DNA from: Clostridium sp.
GTDB taxonomy: Bacteria > Bacillota > Clostridia > Lachnospirales > Lachnospiraceae
Direction: 5' to 3'
NCBI GenBank assembly: GCA_023664385.1
Contig: JAMPFU010000016.1
Location: 1 to 61,589, forward strand
Length of the DNA stretch: 61,589 nucleotides
Below, piece after piece: positions 18,244 through 27,810 of this stretch; position 1 is the first letter of the stretch; every line of letters begins with the position of its first letter. Below the pieces are notes generated by a model. The model was not told where the DNA came from and made no database searches. It worked only from the letters and a program-made list of their open reading frames with translations. The position numbers and the translations under genes were made by a program.

Positions 18244-19035
18244 ATGGGAGAAAATAAAAAGCTTGTACTAAAAAAGGATTTTCTTGAGGGCTTCAAAAAT
18301 TTAGGGATAAGATCCGGTGATGTTGTAATTGTTCATACTGCTTTGGGCAGCTTTGGTTATGTTTGCGGAGGGGCACAGACTGTAATAGAAGCACTTATGG
18401 AAAGCGTAGGTGAGAATGGTACAATTATTATGCCAACTCAGTCTTGGAAAAATCTTGACCCTGACAGAGGGGTACACTGGGAGATATCGGAAATGGATTG
18501 GCAATTGATACGGGAAAATTGGCCTGCGTATGATAAGGATATTACACCGTCAGATAATATGGGAATTGTGGCTGAAATGTTCAGAACATGGCATGGTGTA
18601 GTAAGAAGCGGGCATCCGTCCAGGTCATTTGCCGCTTGGGGGCTACATGCAGAGCACATTGTAAAAGACCATGACATAGAAAATGTTTTTGGAGAAAATT
18701 CACCATTACATAAAATATACCAATTGGACGGAAAGGTATTGTTACTTGGAGTTGAGTTTGATAAGTGTACTTCTTTACATTTGGCTGAGACACTCGCAAC
18801 ATTTTCTAAAAGAAAGATTACGGAACATAGTGCGGTGATGAACCATGGTGTTCGGGAATGGATTTCATATAATGTACTTGATGTTGATGATTCTGATTTC
18901 TTGAAATTGCAGGAAGACTTTGAAAAATATAATACAATTTCTAAAGTATCAATTGGAAATGCCCAGGCTAGATATTTCAGTCAAAAAAGGTTAGTTGACT
19001 TTGCGGTTGAATGGTTTGAAAAAAATAGAATATAG
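18244..19035 (+). CDS. AAC(3)-family aminoglycoside N3'-acetyltransferase-like protein
   Basis: A 263-residue soluble protein of the antibiotic N-acetyltransferase (AAC(3)/YokD) family, which uses acetyl-CoA. Conserved segments are 'VIVHTALGSFGYVCGGAQ', 'GTIIMPTQSW', 'TPSDNMGIVAEMFR', 'RSGHPSRSFAAWG' and 'LLLGVEFDKCTSLHLAE', covering the catalytic His and acetyl-CoA-binding regions. Length is normal. An AGGAGG site precedes the ATG. Whether it acetylates aminoglycosides is not known; many chromosomal homologues have other or unknown substrates. It is preceded by a possible operator array, suggesting inducible expression. Confidence 0.9.
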   Translation: MGENKKLVLKKDFLEGFKNLGIRSGDVVIVHTALGSFGYVCGGAQTVIEALMESVGENGTIIMPTQSWKNLDPDRGVHWEISEMDWQLIRENWPAYDKDITPSDNMGIVAEMFRTWHGVVRSGHPSRSFAAWGLHAEHIVKDHDIENVFGENSPLHKIYQLDGKVLLLGVEFDKCTSLHLAETLATFSKRKITEHSAVMNHGVREWISYNVLDVDDSDFLKLQEDFEKYNTISKVSIGNAQARYFSQKRLVDFAVEWFEKNRI

Positions 19036-19069
19036 CATAAGTTAATATAAAAAATTTTAAATAGATACC

Positions 19070-19097
19070 TTGACACTTTTTTGATTTTTCATATGTA
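19070..19097 (+). promoter_or_regulatory. Predicted promoter for response-regulator operon
   Basis: A consensus TTGACA (19070-19075) with TATGTA (19092-19097) 16 bases on, 23 bases before the response regulator start. Confidence 0.45.
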
Positions 19098-19120
19098 TTA
19101 TCTTTCAGGGAGGTGTTTGG

Positions 19121-19798
19121 ATGAAGCATAAAATTTTAATCGTGGATGACGAAACGATGATGACAGAGCTGCTTTCGGATTATTTAGGGGATGAGGGCTA
19201 TGAGGTTTACACTGCAAACAGTGCGAAGCATGCACTGACGCTATTGCCGAAAAAGCCTGACCTGATTATTTTAGATATCAATATGCCCCAAATGGATGGC
19301 TTGGAGCTTTGCAAGGCGATACGGAGCCATGTTTCCTGTCCGATTTTGTTTCTGACAGCAAGAATTACGGAGCAGGATAAAATAAACGGATTACAGTTTG
19401 GCGGGGATGATTATATAACCAAGCCGTTCAGCTTAAAGGAGCTTGCGGCAAGGGTGTCCGCCCATTTAAGACGTGATGAACGCATCCGAAGCGGTTCCCG
19501 GTCGGTCTTGACGTCGGGAGAGCTGCTCGTAAACCTGACAGAACGCCGTATATTTTTCAGGGACACGGAGATAGAGGTTTCCAAAAAGGAGTTTGAATTA
19601 ATTGAGTTTCTGCTGACAAATGCAGGGCAGGTGTTTGACAGGGAACGCATATATGAACGGATATGGGGATATGATGCGGAGGGCAGTGCAGACGTAATCA
19701 AGGAGCATGTCAGAAAAATACGTGCCAAGCTGCATACAGTGTCAGGAGAGGAATACATTGAAACGGTCTGGGGGGTTGGGTATAAATGGAAGCGTTAA
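19121..19798 (+). CDS. OmpR/PhoB-family response regulator
   Basis: A 225-residue two-component regulator. The receiver domain (1-120) has the acidic pocket DDE (9-11), phospho-acceptor Asp52 in LDINMP, Thr in FLTAR and Lys in YITKPF. The C-terminal winged helix (~130-225) shows the OmpR pattern 'LTSGELLVNLTERRIFF', 'EFELIEFLLTNAGQVF', 'ERIWGYD' and 'VWGVGYKW'. A GGGAGG site lies upstream. The gene overlaps the histidine kinase by 13 bases and precedes an ABC transporter operon, which it probably controls in response to an antimicrobial or envelope signal. Confidence 0.95.
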   Translation: MKHKILIVDDETMMTELLSDYLGDEGYEVYTANSAKHALTLLPKKPDLIILDINMPQMDGLELCKAIRSHVSCPILFLTARITEQDKINGLQFGGDDYITKPFSLKELAARVSAHLRRDERIRSGSRSVLTSGELLVNLTERRIFFRDTEIEVSKKEFELIEFLLTNAGQVFDRERIYERIWGYDAEGSADVIKEHVRKIRAKLHTVSGEEYIETVWGVGYKWKR

Positions 19799-21072
19799 AA
19801 AAGAAATGGAACGATTTGCCGCTGAAGCGTTTTCTGATACTTACTGTTCTGTGTTCCATCGGCATTGTGGCGGTTTTATCGGCACTGATTGTGGGTGGCT
19901 GTGTTGCATTCCGTCATTGGCTTTTGCCGAATCCAAATGAGGTGTATCTCACAATGGAACAAACATGGGCGAATGGAAATGTTACAGTGAGCACATACCG
20001 TCTGGAAATCGGAACGGATCTGTCTACCCTGCCTTCCTTGCAGACATTTGACAATGATGATGAAATTTCAGAAGCTGTGAAGGAGCAGAGATACTCCATA
20101 CAAAAAATAGAAACAGGTGCAGACTCCCTTACGCCCAAAAGAAAGCTTGCCTATAGGCTGTGCGGGGTTATCATGGTTGCCGCACCTGCAACGCTGGCAT
20201 TTGCCGCAATTTTTTTGTGTAGCATTTATTTTTACAGGCGAAAATTAAAGCAGCCCTTAGAGTTGTTGTCTGATGCAACAAAGCAGATTGCAGGGCAAAA
20301 TCTGGATTTTGAGATAGCCTATGACTGTAACGATGAGATGGGAGGCTTGTGCCGTTCCTTTGAGGATATGCGGCTGGCACTTTATGAAAACAACAAAGCA
20401 ATGTGGAGCATGCTGGAGGAACGGCGGCTGATGCAGGCTTCGGTTGCACATGACCTGCGTAATCCCATTGCCATTATAAAGGGCTATACGGAGTATCTTG
20501 AGGCAGGGCTTGTACATGGGGAAATGAGCAGGGAAAAAATGAGCCGCATGATTCATAACCTTGGCGAATCGGCAGAGCGGCTGGAGCAGTACACCGAATC
20601 GGTCAGGCTGTTAAATCAGCTTGAGGAAATGCAGCTTTCCCGCAAAACCGTAGCGGCGGCACGGCTTGCGGACGATGTCACAGAGGATTTGGCACTTTTG
20701 GCGGAGCAAAAGGGAATCACACTCCATGCGAAGCATACCCTGACCGATAAGGAAATACAGGTTGATTCCGCCGTGCTGTACAGAATTTTGGAAAACCTGG
20801 TAAATAACGCAGTACGATATGCAAAAAAAGAAATACGGCTTACCTTTACCTTGTCCGATATGTTCCTGTTTGTTACCGTAACGGATGACGGGGACGGATT
20901 TTCTTCAGATATTTTAAACCGAAAGAAGGAAAATATGCTGACTGCCGATAAGGACGGACATATGGGAATTGGGCTTGCCATCAGCAGGCTCTTGTGCAGA
21001 AAGCATGGCGGAGACATGGAGCTGTCCAACAAGGAAAGGGGTGCCTGCGTAAAAATTTCTCTTTTGATTTGA
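19786..21072 (+). CDS. HAMP-containing sensor histidine kinase
   Basis: A 428-residue membrane kinase. One membrane helix (~15-40), an extracellular sensor region of about 85 residues, a second helix (~124-147) and a HAMP linker are followed by the H-box 'ASVAHDLRNP' (His ~222) and the ATPase domain with N-box 'ENLVNNAVRYAK', G1 'DDGDGF' and G2 'HMGIGLAISR'. All catalytic motifs are present. The start lies inside the end of the response regulator gene, so the two are translationally coupled. It is the cognate kinase of that regulator. Confidence 0.94.
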   Translation: MEALKKKWNDLPLKRFLILTVLCSIGIVAVLSALIVGGCVAFRHWLLPNPNEVYLTMEQTWANGNVTVSTYRLEIGTDLSTLPSLQTFDNDDEISEAVKEQRYSIQKIETGADSLTPKRKLAYRLCGVIMVAAPATLAFAAIFLCSIYFYRRKLKQPLELLSDATKQIAGQNLDFEIAYDCNDEMGGLCRSFEDMRLALYENNKAMWSMLEERRLMQASVAHDLRNPIAIIKGYTEYLEAGLVHGEMSREKMSRMIHNLGESAERLEQYTESVRLLNQLEEMQLSRKTVAAARLADDVTEDLALLAEQKGITLHAKHTLTDKEIQVDSAVLYRILENLVNNAVRYAKKEIRLTFTLSDMFLFVTVTDDGDGFSSDILNRKKENMLTADKDGHMGIGLAISRLLCRKHGGDMELSNKERGACVKISLLI

Positions 21073-21160
21073 CTATTTTTTGACTTTTATAATTTAAGAT
21101 TTCCTTTGTTGAAAGCAAATTTGAAATGGATTAGTGCTCAGAACAAGGAGGTCTTTTTTT

Positions 21161-22543
21161 ATGAAAAAAATGTTATTTTTTATGATGGCAACACTTTTAT
21201 GTCTATCGCTGTGTGCCTGTGGCAAAGCGGCGGATGCAAAAAATACGGGGCAAAATTCCGGGCTGCAGGTAGTGACAGGCGAGACGGATACTGCTTCAAA
21301 AAGTGAGTTAAAAACATTGATAAGCAAGGATGGAGAATCAGCCTGCAACACGGAGGATGGATATTATTACCTGACATCCGATGTAACAAAGTTAAGCGAT
21401 GGAAATTATGGGATGCATTTAATGTACATGGATTTTGCACAGGAGCGGGAAATTTACTTGTGCAGTACGGCAGGTTGCAGGCATGATACCCTAGATTGCC
21501 CTGCGGTATTTTCCTATGACGATTTTCCGATATTTACGACCAAGCTGTTTACATTTCAGGACAGCCTGTATATTTTAAGCCGTGAATATGATAATGATGG
21601 TTCTAGTTCGCAAAACGTCATTACCATCGGTGATGATAGTGGGGTGGAAAGCAGTCCTGCTGCGTTGTACCGGGCAAATCTTGATGGAACCGAACGAAAA
21701 AAAGTCTATACCTTTGATGCTGATTTGACAATTGAGGATATGGTAATTGGAAATGATGCAGGGATTTATCTCGTTACAAAAAAGCTTTCGACGGAAAAAG
21801 CGGAAGGTGCCACATACACTACCTCCCAGGAGCGTAAGCTGGTATTTTTAAATCTCGCCTCGCTTCAAATGCAGGAGATTTGTCCGATGGATTTTGATGA
21901 CAATATTACATGGAGCATTGTCGGCTGTTACGGAAATGCGTTCATATTATACGGTATTGATTTCGGACGGGAGCTTTCACGGGAAGAAATATGGGACGAT
22001 GATGTGTATAGGGAGCTGTATGATAATTCTGATACCGTGTATGCAAGCTTAGATGAAAATGGCGGACAATTACGGGAAATTTGCAGGCAGTCAAACAGGT
22101 ATGAAAGCTCCATGCAGCTCAATGGAGACAGCATGTATCTGTCATCTAATCAAAATCAGAACATCGAAGTTATTAACCTAAAGACAGGGGAAAGAAAAAC
22201 CCTATGTGCACTGCCGCAAAATTTGATGATGTACACATTTGAAGATACGTTGTGCTGCAGGGACTGGAGCCTTGGCGGGGAAAATCAGACATGGTATTTT
22301 GTGGACAAAAAAACAGGAGAGATAACCCAAACGCCGCTCGTCAACAAGTGTAATGGATGGGCACTGGAATTTTGCGGGGAAACCACGGATGAGGCTTTAT
22401 TTATCTATGATTATGATGCGACAGGCTATGAGGATGGCTCCTATGAAATCCATCAGTACAAATATGCATTGATGAAAAAGGCAGACCTGTTTTCAGGAAA
22501 AGAAAATTACCGCAGCATTGAAATGATTGGAGCAGGCAGGTAA
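21161..22543 (+). CDS. Large lipoprotein, possible beta-propeller, in two-component/ABC operon
   Basis: A 460-residue predicted lipoprotein with signal sequence and lipobox SLCAC. The mature protein has recurring strand-turn units such as 'ALYRANLDGTERKKVY' and 'IEVINLKTGERKTL', suggestive of a DUF5050-like beta-propeller. A Cys pair motif 'CSTAGCRHDTLDCP' near the N-terminus recurs in this protein type in clostridia. The start at 21161 follows AAGGAGG. It sits between the kinase and the ABC transporter genes, so it may act as external sensor or accessory to that transporter; that role is inference. A TATAAT at 21088-21093 with TTGATT 18 bases earlier could be an internal promoter. Confidence 0.8.
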   Translation: MKKMLFFMMATLLCLSLCACGKAADAKNTGQNSGLQVVTGETDTASKSELKTLISKDGESACNTEDGYYYLTSDVTKLSDGNYGMHLMYMDFAQEREIYLCSTAGCRHDTLDCPAVFSYDDFPIFTTKLFTFQDSLYILSREYDNDGSSSQNVITIGDDSGVESSPAALYRANLDGTERKKVYTFDADLTIEDMVIGNDAGIYLVTKKLSTEKAEGATYTTSQERKLVFLNLASLQMQEICPMDFDDNITWSIVGCYGNAFILYGIDFGRELSREEIWDDDVYRELYDNSDTVYASLDENGGQLREICRQSNRYESSMQLNGDSMYLSSNQNQNIEVINLKTGERKTLCALPQNLMMYTFEDTLCCRDWSLGGENQTWYFVDKKTGEITQTPLVNKCNGWALEFCGETTDEALFIYDYDATGYEDGSYEIHQYKYALMKKADLFSGKENYRSIEMIGAGR

Positions 22544-22557
22544 GGAGGCTTTTACAT

Positions 22558-23301
22558 ATGCTGGAATTAAACCATATTACAAAGAAATACAAGGATAAAA
22601 CGGCACTGGACGACGTTTCCATTACGCTTGACTGCGGTATTTATGGGCTGCTTGGACCAAACGGTGCGGGAAAATCCACATTGATGAACATTATTACAGG
22701 AAACATCAAGCCTACGGAGGGAAATGTATTGTGGGACGGAACTGATATTTCCAAGCTGGGTGTGCAGTTCCGCAGTCTGATAGGCTATGCACCCCAACAG
22801 CAGGGGCTTTACAATAGCTTTTCAGGCAGACGTTTCCTGGCGTACATGGCGGCACTGAAGGGAATTTCCAAAAAGGACGTGAAGTGTGAGCTGGAGCGTG
22901 TGCTGTCTTATGTGAATATGCAGGACATGGCAGACAGGGCGATAGGCGGATATTCGGGAGGAATGAAGCAGCGGATTTTGATTGCACAGGCGATTTTAGG
23001 AAATCCAAAACTGATTGTGCTGGACGAGCCTACGGCAGGACTTGACCCTAAGGAGCGGGTCCGTGTCAGGGAGCAGATACAGGCACTTGCAGGGGATAAA
23101 ATTATTCTCGTTTCCACCCATGTCGTATCGGACATTGCACCTATAGCCAAGGAAATATTGCTTATCCGCAGCGGCAGCATCGTTGACAGGGACACGGTGG
23201 AGGCACTTTGCCACAAATATGGCGAAAGCCAAAATCTTGAGGAAGTGTATATGCATGTGTTTAAGGAGGAGGGATGTTATGCTTCGGTTGATTCCATTTG
23301 A
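22558..23301 (+). CDS. ABC transporter ATP-binding protein
   Basis: A 247-residue ABC ATPase. Walker A GPNGAGKS(T) near residues 35-43, Q-loop 'GYAPQQQ', signature YSGGMKQR, Walker B 'LIVLDEPTAG' and the switch His in 'VSTHVVSD' are complete. It is most like ABC-2/CcmA-type subunits. The ribosome site TAAGGAGG precedes the ATG. Its last 23 bases overlap the permease gene, so the two form one transporter. Substrate unknown; association with a two-component system suggests peptide or antibiotic export or sensing. Confidence 0.95.
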   Translation: MLELNHITKKYKDKTALDDVSITLDCGIYGLLGPNGAGKSTLMNIITGNIKPTEGNVLWDGTDISKLGVQFRSLIGYAPQQQGLYNSFSGRRFLAYMAALKGISKKDVKCELERVLSYVNMQDMADRAIGGYSGGMKQRILIAQAILGNPKLIVLDEPTAGLDPKERVRVREQIQALAGDKIILVSTHVVSDIAPIAKEILLIRSGSIVDRDTVEALCHKYGESQNLEEVYMHVFKEEGCYASVDSI

Positions 23302-25558
23302 GCTGGGTAAGCTGTTAAAGAAGAAAAGCTTTGTGCTATCGGTCTGTTTTTTGCTGTTTCTTCATTTGTTTCTGCTGTGGTACACATCCCTGCCAAAGGA
23401 GGAAACACCGCCCCTTTCCGCATATAAGGCAATCGGGAGGGAGCTTATGGATAAAAGCGAGGCGGAAAAAGGAAATTATATCACGGCACTGAAAGAGAAA
23501 ATGGACGGCGTCTTATTTGTGCGTGACATTTTGGCAATGCAGTCCTTCCAAAATGAAATGGGAAATGCCCTGGCAAACCAAGAGCTGCAAAATAATCCTG
23601 ATGTATTTGAACGGTATTATGAGCTGTATCAATCGGGTGACTATCTTGCATTTACCGATTCACTGGAACAGGAATGTCATCTGATTGATGAATTGTATGC
23701 TGAGTGGCAGACAGTTTCAGGCTACGGGGAGTATCTTGCGTCCATTCAGGAAAATAAGGAGGCATTAAGCAAAATATCCATTTTTGGCGGGGCAGGCAAG
23801 GATTCCTTTAGTTTAAGGAATTTGGAAAAAAGTGCGGCGGATTACGGAACGCTGACAAGTGAGACGATACGGTTTACGCCGTCTAAAGGGCTTGTCCTTG
23901 CCATGGAAGCGGTTTGGGTTGACTGCCTGCTGTTTCTTGGCATGATGCTTTTTGTGGGCAGCATGATTGTAGAGGAGAAGGAGAAAAAGCTGTTTTTTAT
24001 TACCAGAAGCACGAGGCATGGCAGAATGGACAGTATCGCATCAAGGCTTGCAGCACTGCTTATTTATTGTGTCCTGCTGACAGGCTTGTTTTATTTTGTC
24101 AGTATCTTCTTTTTTGGACAGAGTACGGGCTGGTTTGATGTTACGGCGGGCATACAGTCAATTGCAGCTTATACCGAAAGCAGTCTTAACATCAGCATTT
24201 TGGGCTATATTCTGCTTTCCGTATGCATCAAGGCACTGGTGCTGTTTGGCGTTGGTGCAGTGCTTACTATTTTCTGTATCATGTCAGAAATTGCAGCGTT
24301 GCCGTTTTTGGTGGGTGCAGTCTGTATCGGTGTAAGTGCATTGCTTTATTATCTGATTCCCGCTGGCTCGGCACTGTCAGTTTTAAAATATATGAACCTG
24401 ATTGGACTGATGAAAACAGAAAACCTGTATGGCGGTTACCTGAATTTTAATGTATTTCAATATCCCGTGGCAAGGCTGGGGTTGTCGCTCGGACTTACGC
24501 TTGTGATTTGTGTAATTGGTGTGGCAGGCGGGCTGTGGAGCTTTTGCCACATGAAAAGCTTTGAAATACGGAAGCTTAAATTACCCATTACCATTCCTTT
24601 TAAGCCGCACACCAGCATTTGGCGGCATGAGGGATATAAAATATTAATTACAAATAAGGCATTGATTATCAGTTTGCTGTTTACCATGCTGCTCGTATAT
24701 AAGAATGTCAGCCATACCTATACGCCTTCGGTTGGGGAACAGTATTACCAGACGCTTATGGCAGAGCTGGAGGGGAAGCTGACAGAAGAAAAGGAAGCCC
24801 TTGTTTTATCGGAGCGGGCAAGGTATGAGGAAGCCCTGCAAAAAATAGAGGAGATTGATGAGATGATTGCCGCTGGTACAATCAGTGATGACGCAGGAGA
24901 TTCCTTAAAAGCACAGGCAAATATGACGCTTGCTTTTTATCCTGCATTCCTGCGGGTGGAGGAGCAGTATGCACACATAAAATCAGAGGGCGGCAGCTTT
25001 GTTTATGATACGGGGTATCTTTACCTGTTTGGGGTTATGGAGGATGCAGGTTCCGTTGACCTTCTGATTTTATCCATCGGTATTATTCTTGCAGTGAGCG
25101 GTGCGGCGACAATGGAATATCAGAGCGGTTCCCTGTTTTTGCTTGGAGCTACCAAGGCAGGCGTGCGGCGGATCATGGTTTGTAAAGCCCTGATTTGTTG
25201 TATGGTGGCTACGGTTCCTGCCATTGCCTGTTGCGTGAGCCGGCTTTGTCATATTGCTTCCGTTTATCCGATGCATGAAGCAGGGGCGGACATTAGAAGC
25301 ATTTTATATTTTGCAGGGCTTCCCCTTCCCATGACCATCGGATGTTTTGTCCTGCTTTTTGTCCTCTCCCAGCTTGTGGCAGCAACAGTTATTACACTGG
25401 CAACAATCGGAATATCCCTATGGAGAAAAAATCAGGTGCAGACTGTGTTTTTTGCCCTGCTGTTTTTGGCTGTTCCCCTGGTGTTAAAGCAGCTTGGCTT
25501 TGAGGCGGCAAAGTGGTTTTCGCTCTATCCACTGTATGGCTGGATGGGGATGCTGTAG
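23279..25558 (+). CDS. ABC-2-type membrane permease
   Basis: A 759-residue membrane protein with two related halves. Each half has an N-terminal helix (near 15-35 and 455-470) followed by an extracellular segment of roughly 150 residues and a block of about five to six helices, the layout of ABC-2 permeases fused in tandem. The start at 23279 is set by the GGAGGAGGG site; a longer frame extends further into the ATPase gene but has no ribosome site. It completes the transporter with the preceding ATPase. No terminator is evident in the 183-base gap that follows, which contains a repeated promoter element. Confidence 0.88.
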   Translation: MLRLIPFELGKLLKKKSFVLSVCFLLFLHLFLLWYTSLPKEETPPLSAYKAIGRELMDKSEAEKGNYITALKEKMDGVLFVRDILAMQSFQNEMGNALANQELQNNPDVFERYYELYQSGDYLAFTDSLEQECHLIDELYAEWQTVSGYGEYLASIQENKEALSKISIFGGAGKDSFSLRNLEKSAADYGTLTSETIRFTPSKGLVLAMEAVWVDCLLFLGMMLFVGSMIVEEKEKKLFFITRSTRHGRMDSIASRLAALLIYCVLLTGLFYFVSIFFFGQSTGWFDVTAGIQSIAAYTESSLNISILGYILLSVCIKALVLFGVGAVLTIFCIMSEIAALPFLVGAVCIGVSALLYYLIPAGSALSVLKYMNLIGLMKTENLYGGYLNFNVFQYPVARLGLSLGLTLVICVIGVAGGLWSFCHMKSFEIRKLKLPITIPFKPHTSIWRHEGYKILITNKALIISLLFTMLLVYKNVSHTYTPSVGEQYYQTLMAELEGKLTEEKEALVLSERARYEEALQKIEEIDEMIAAGTISDDAGDSLKAQANMTLAFYPAFLRVEEQYAHIKSEGGSFVYDTGYLYLFGVMEDAGSVDLLILSIGIILAVSGAATMEYQSGSLFLLGATKAGVRRIMVCKALICCMVATVPAIACCVSRLCHIASVYPMHEAGADIRSILYFAGLPLPMTIGCFVLLFVLSQLVAATVITLATIGISLWRKNQVQTVFFALLFLAVPLVLKQLGFEAAKWFSLYPLYGWMGML

Positions 25559-25624
25559 GGGGAGAAAAACCGTATATGGGTCGCCTAAAAAATCCTCTTT
25601 GCCAGATAGTTCTTGATTTTTATT

Positions 25625-25709
25625 TTTGAAATACTAGTTGTGTAATAAAAAGGCTGAGGGTATAATTAAATTGGAAAATACCTCTGGGGAGTTGTTTTTC
25701 TGTTTTGAA
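25625..25709 (+). repeat. Promoter-bearing 85-bp repeat, copy A
   Basis: This block is about 80% identical over the first 60 bases to 47959-48041. Both copies start with TTTGAAATA, end with CTGTTTTGAA and hold a promoter: here TTGTGT (25638-25643) and TATAAT (25661-25666) with a 17-base spacer. It lies just upstream of the RecQ-like gene and probably drives it. Confidence 0.75.
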
Positions 25710-25741
25710 TACAGTGTATCGTTAATAGGGGGGATAAAACA

Positions 25742-27808
25742 ATGAGAGATTTATTATCGGAATTGAGAGAATGCTATGGACAAGATGCTAAATTTAGAGA
25801 CGGACAGGAAGAAGCCATAAATAGTGTGCTTGATGGAAAAAGAACCTTGGTTGTACAAAAGACCGGATGGGGCAAAAGTTTAGTTTATTTTTTGGCAACA
25901 AAAATTATTAGAAGGGAAAGTAATAAAATAACGCTGATTATAAGCCCGTTATTAGCATTAATGAATAATCAGATAGAATCAGCAAGTAAACTGGGAATGA
26001 AGGTAAAAACCTTAAATTCAGAAAATACGGAAGACTGGGATTTGATTATTGAAGAAATAAATGAAAACGATGTTGATGCGTTAATTATTTCACCTGAGAG
26101 ACTGGCGAATGATGATTTTAAAAAGATACTTACAGACAAATTGACTGTAAATATAGGATTATTTGTTGTAGATGAGGCACATTGTATTTCTGATTGGGGA
26201 CATGATTTCAGACCAGATTATAGACGTATCATTGATATTGTAAACTTGTTGCCACCGAATATTCCGGTTTTGGCTACAACGGCAACAGCTAATAATAGGG
26301 TTGTGAACGATATTAAGGCACAGCTTGGAAATGATATCATAATCAGCCGTGGAGATTTAATTAGAAAATCATTAGCTATCCAAGTGATAAAACTCGCCTC
26401 AAAAGAGGAACGTTTGGCATGGTTATCAAATAATCTCAAAGATATTCCCGGAACGGGTATTATTTACTGTTTAACAGTTAATGATTGCAAGTTGGTTGAG
26501 AAGTGGTTAAAGGAGAATGAATATGCGTGTGAAAGCTATTATGCGGCGGTTGATAAAGAGAGAAAAATGGAAATCATAGATAAATTTATGAAAAATCAAA
26601 TCAAAGTGTTGGTTGCAACTGTGGCTTTTGGCATGGGATTTGATAAGAAAGATATATCTTTTGTAATTCATTTTCAAAAACCTGCTAATATTGTGGCTTA
26701 TTATCAACAAATAGGCAGAGCTGGTCGTGCTATTGATAAATCATATGCCATATTGTTTTGCGGAAGTGAGGACGATGAGATAAGTAATTATTTTATTGAT
26801 TCAGCATTTCCGACTGAAAAGGCAATGGATGCGGTCATTCATCTGCTATCGGAAAACCAAGGACTTAAAATGGCAGATTTTGAAAAAAACTTGAACATGA
26901 AACGTGCTGGAATTGAGAAGTGTATTAAATATCTTCTGGTAAACGGCGATATTTATAAAGATGGTTCTCAATATTACAAGACGTTAAAGCCATGGGAGCC
27001 AGATTTGGAGAAAAGCGAAGAGATTACGGCGATACGCAAAAATGAATTGAAACAGATGAATGAATTTGTGGATATATCTGATTGCTACATGAAATACATT
27101 GCGAATGCACTGGATGATAGTAAAGCTGAACCATGTGGATGTTGTGCAAATTGCAGGGGACAAAATCTTTTTGCGGTTGAACCGCTTATGGATGATGTTA
27201 CAAGGGCACAGTTATTTATTAAGAATGATTTTAATGTTATAGAACCGAGAAAGAAATGGCCTGCAACTATCAAAATTTCAGATAAAAATACAATATTATC
27301 GGAACAATTATGTGAGCAAGGGCGGGTATTGAGCAATTACGGAGATGCCGGTTGGGGAAAACATGTAGCAGACTGTAAATATAAAATGGGTGTTTTTGAT
27401 GAGCAGCTAGTTGATGCATCTGTTGAATTGCTTAATGCGTTTGTTGTCGAAAACGAAATAGAATGGGTTACGAGTATTCCATCGTTAAGACGACCAAAAT
27501 TAGTGAGGGATTTTGCAATCAGGATTTCTGAGAAGCTTGGACTTCCGTATGTTGATTCACTTATCAAAAAAGATAATAGTCAATGTCAAAAGGAATTGCA
27601 CACAAGTTATCTTCAGTATAAAAATGCAAATGATACATTTGATGTATTAAGCGAAAAAATATTAGGTGAAAATGTGTTATTGATAGATGATATGGTAGAT
27701 TCAAGATGGACTTTTGCTGTATGTGGGTATAAATTAAGAAGTAATGGATGTGGAAAAGTATATCCATTTGCACTGGCAAATACAGCAGGTAGAAATGAAG
27801 GTGAATAA
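25742..27808 (+). CDS. RecQ-like DNA helicase fused to a phosphoribosyltransferase-like domain
   Basis: A 688-residue SF2 helicase. Motif I is QKTGWGKS (~39-46), motif II VVDEAHCISDWGHDF (~140-154), motif III ATTATA, and motifs IV-VI include GIIYCLT, VATVAFGMGFDK and QQIGRAGR. A RecQ-type zinc site follows (Cys in CGCCANC, ~463-469, with an earlier Cys in SDCYMKY). The C-terminal ~170 residues are unlike classic RecQ and hold a PRPP-binding-type loop, VLLIDDMVDSRWT (~645-657), as in type I phosphoribosyltransferases such as ComF. The DprA-like gene starts two bases after its stop. The combination recalls competence-derived defence or toxin-antitoxin modules such as ShosTA. The gene is AT-rich relative to the left flank. 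Confidence 0.88.
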   Translation: MRDLLSELRECYGQDAKFRDGQEEAINSVLDGKRTLVVQKTGWGKSLVYFLATKIIRRESNKITLIISPLLALMNNQIESASKLGMKVKTLNSENTEDWDLIIEEINENDVDALIISPERLANDDFKKILTDKLTVNIGLFVVDEAHCISDWGHDFRPDYRRIIDIVNLLPPNIPVLATTATANNRVVNDIKAQLGNDIIISRGDLIRKSLAIQVIKLASKEERLAWLSNNLKDIPGTGIIYCLTVNDCKLVEKWLKENEYACESYYAAVDKERKMEIIDKFMKNQIKVLVATVAFGMGFDKKDISFVIHFQKPANIVAYYQQIGRAGRAIDKSYAILFCGSEDDEISNYFIDSAFPTEKAMDAVIHLLSENQGLKMADFEKNLNMKRAGIEKCIKYLLVNGDIYKDGSQYYKTLKPWEPDLEKSEEITAIRKNELKQMNEFVDISDCYMKYIANALDDSKAEPCGCCANCRGQNLFAVEPLMDDVTRAQLFIKNDFNVIEPRKKWPATIKISDKNTILSEQLCEQGRVLSNYGDAGWGKHVADCKYKMGVFDEQLVDASVELLNAFVVENEIEWVTSIPSLRRPKLVRDFAIRISEKLGLPYVDSLIKKDNSQCQKELHTSYLQYKNANDTFDVLSEKILGENVLLIDDMVDSRWTFAVCGYKLRSNGCGKVYPFALANTAGRNEGE

Positions 27809-27810
27809 TT

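Noticed and set aside
25742-27808. Housekeeping RecQ
   Set aside because: The C-terminus has a PRTase-like loop instead of an HRDC domain, and the context is accessory.
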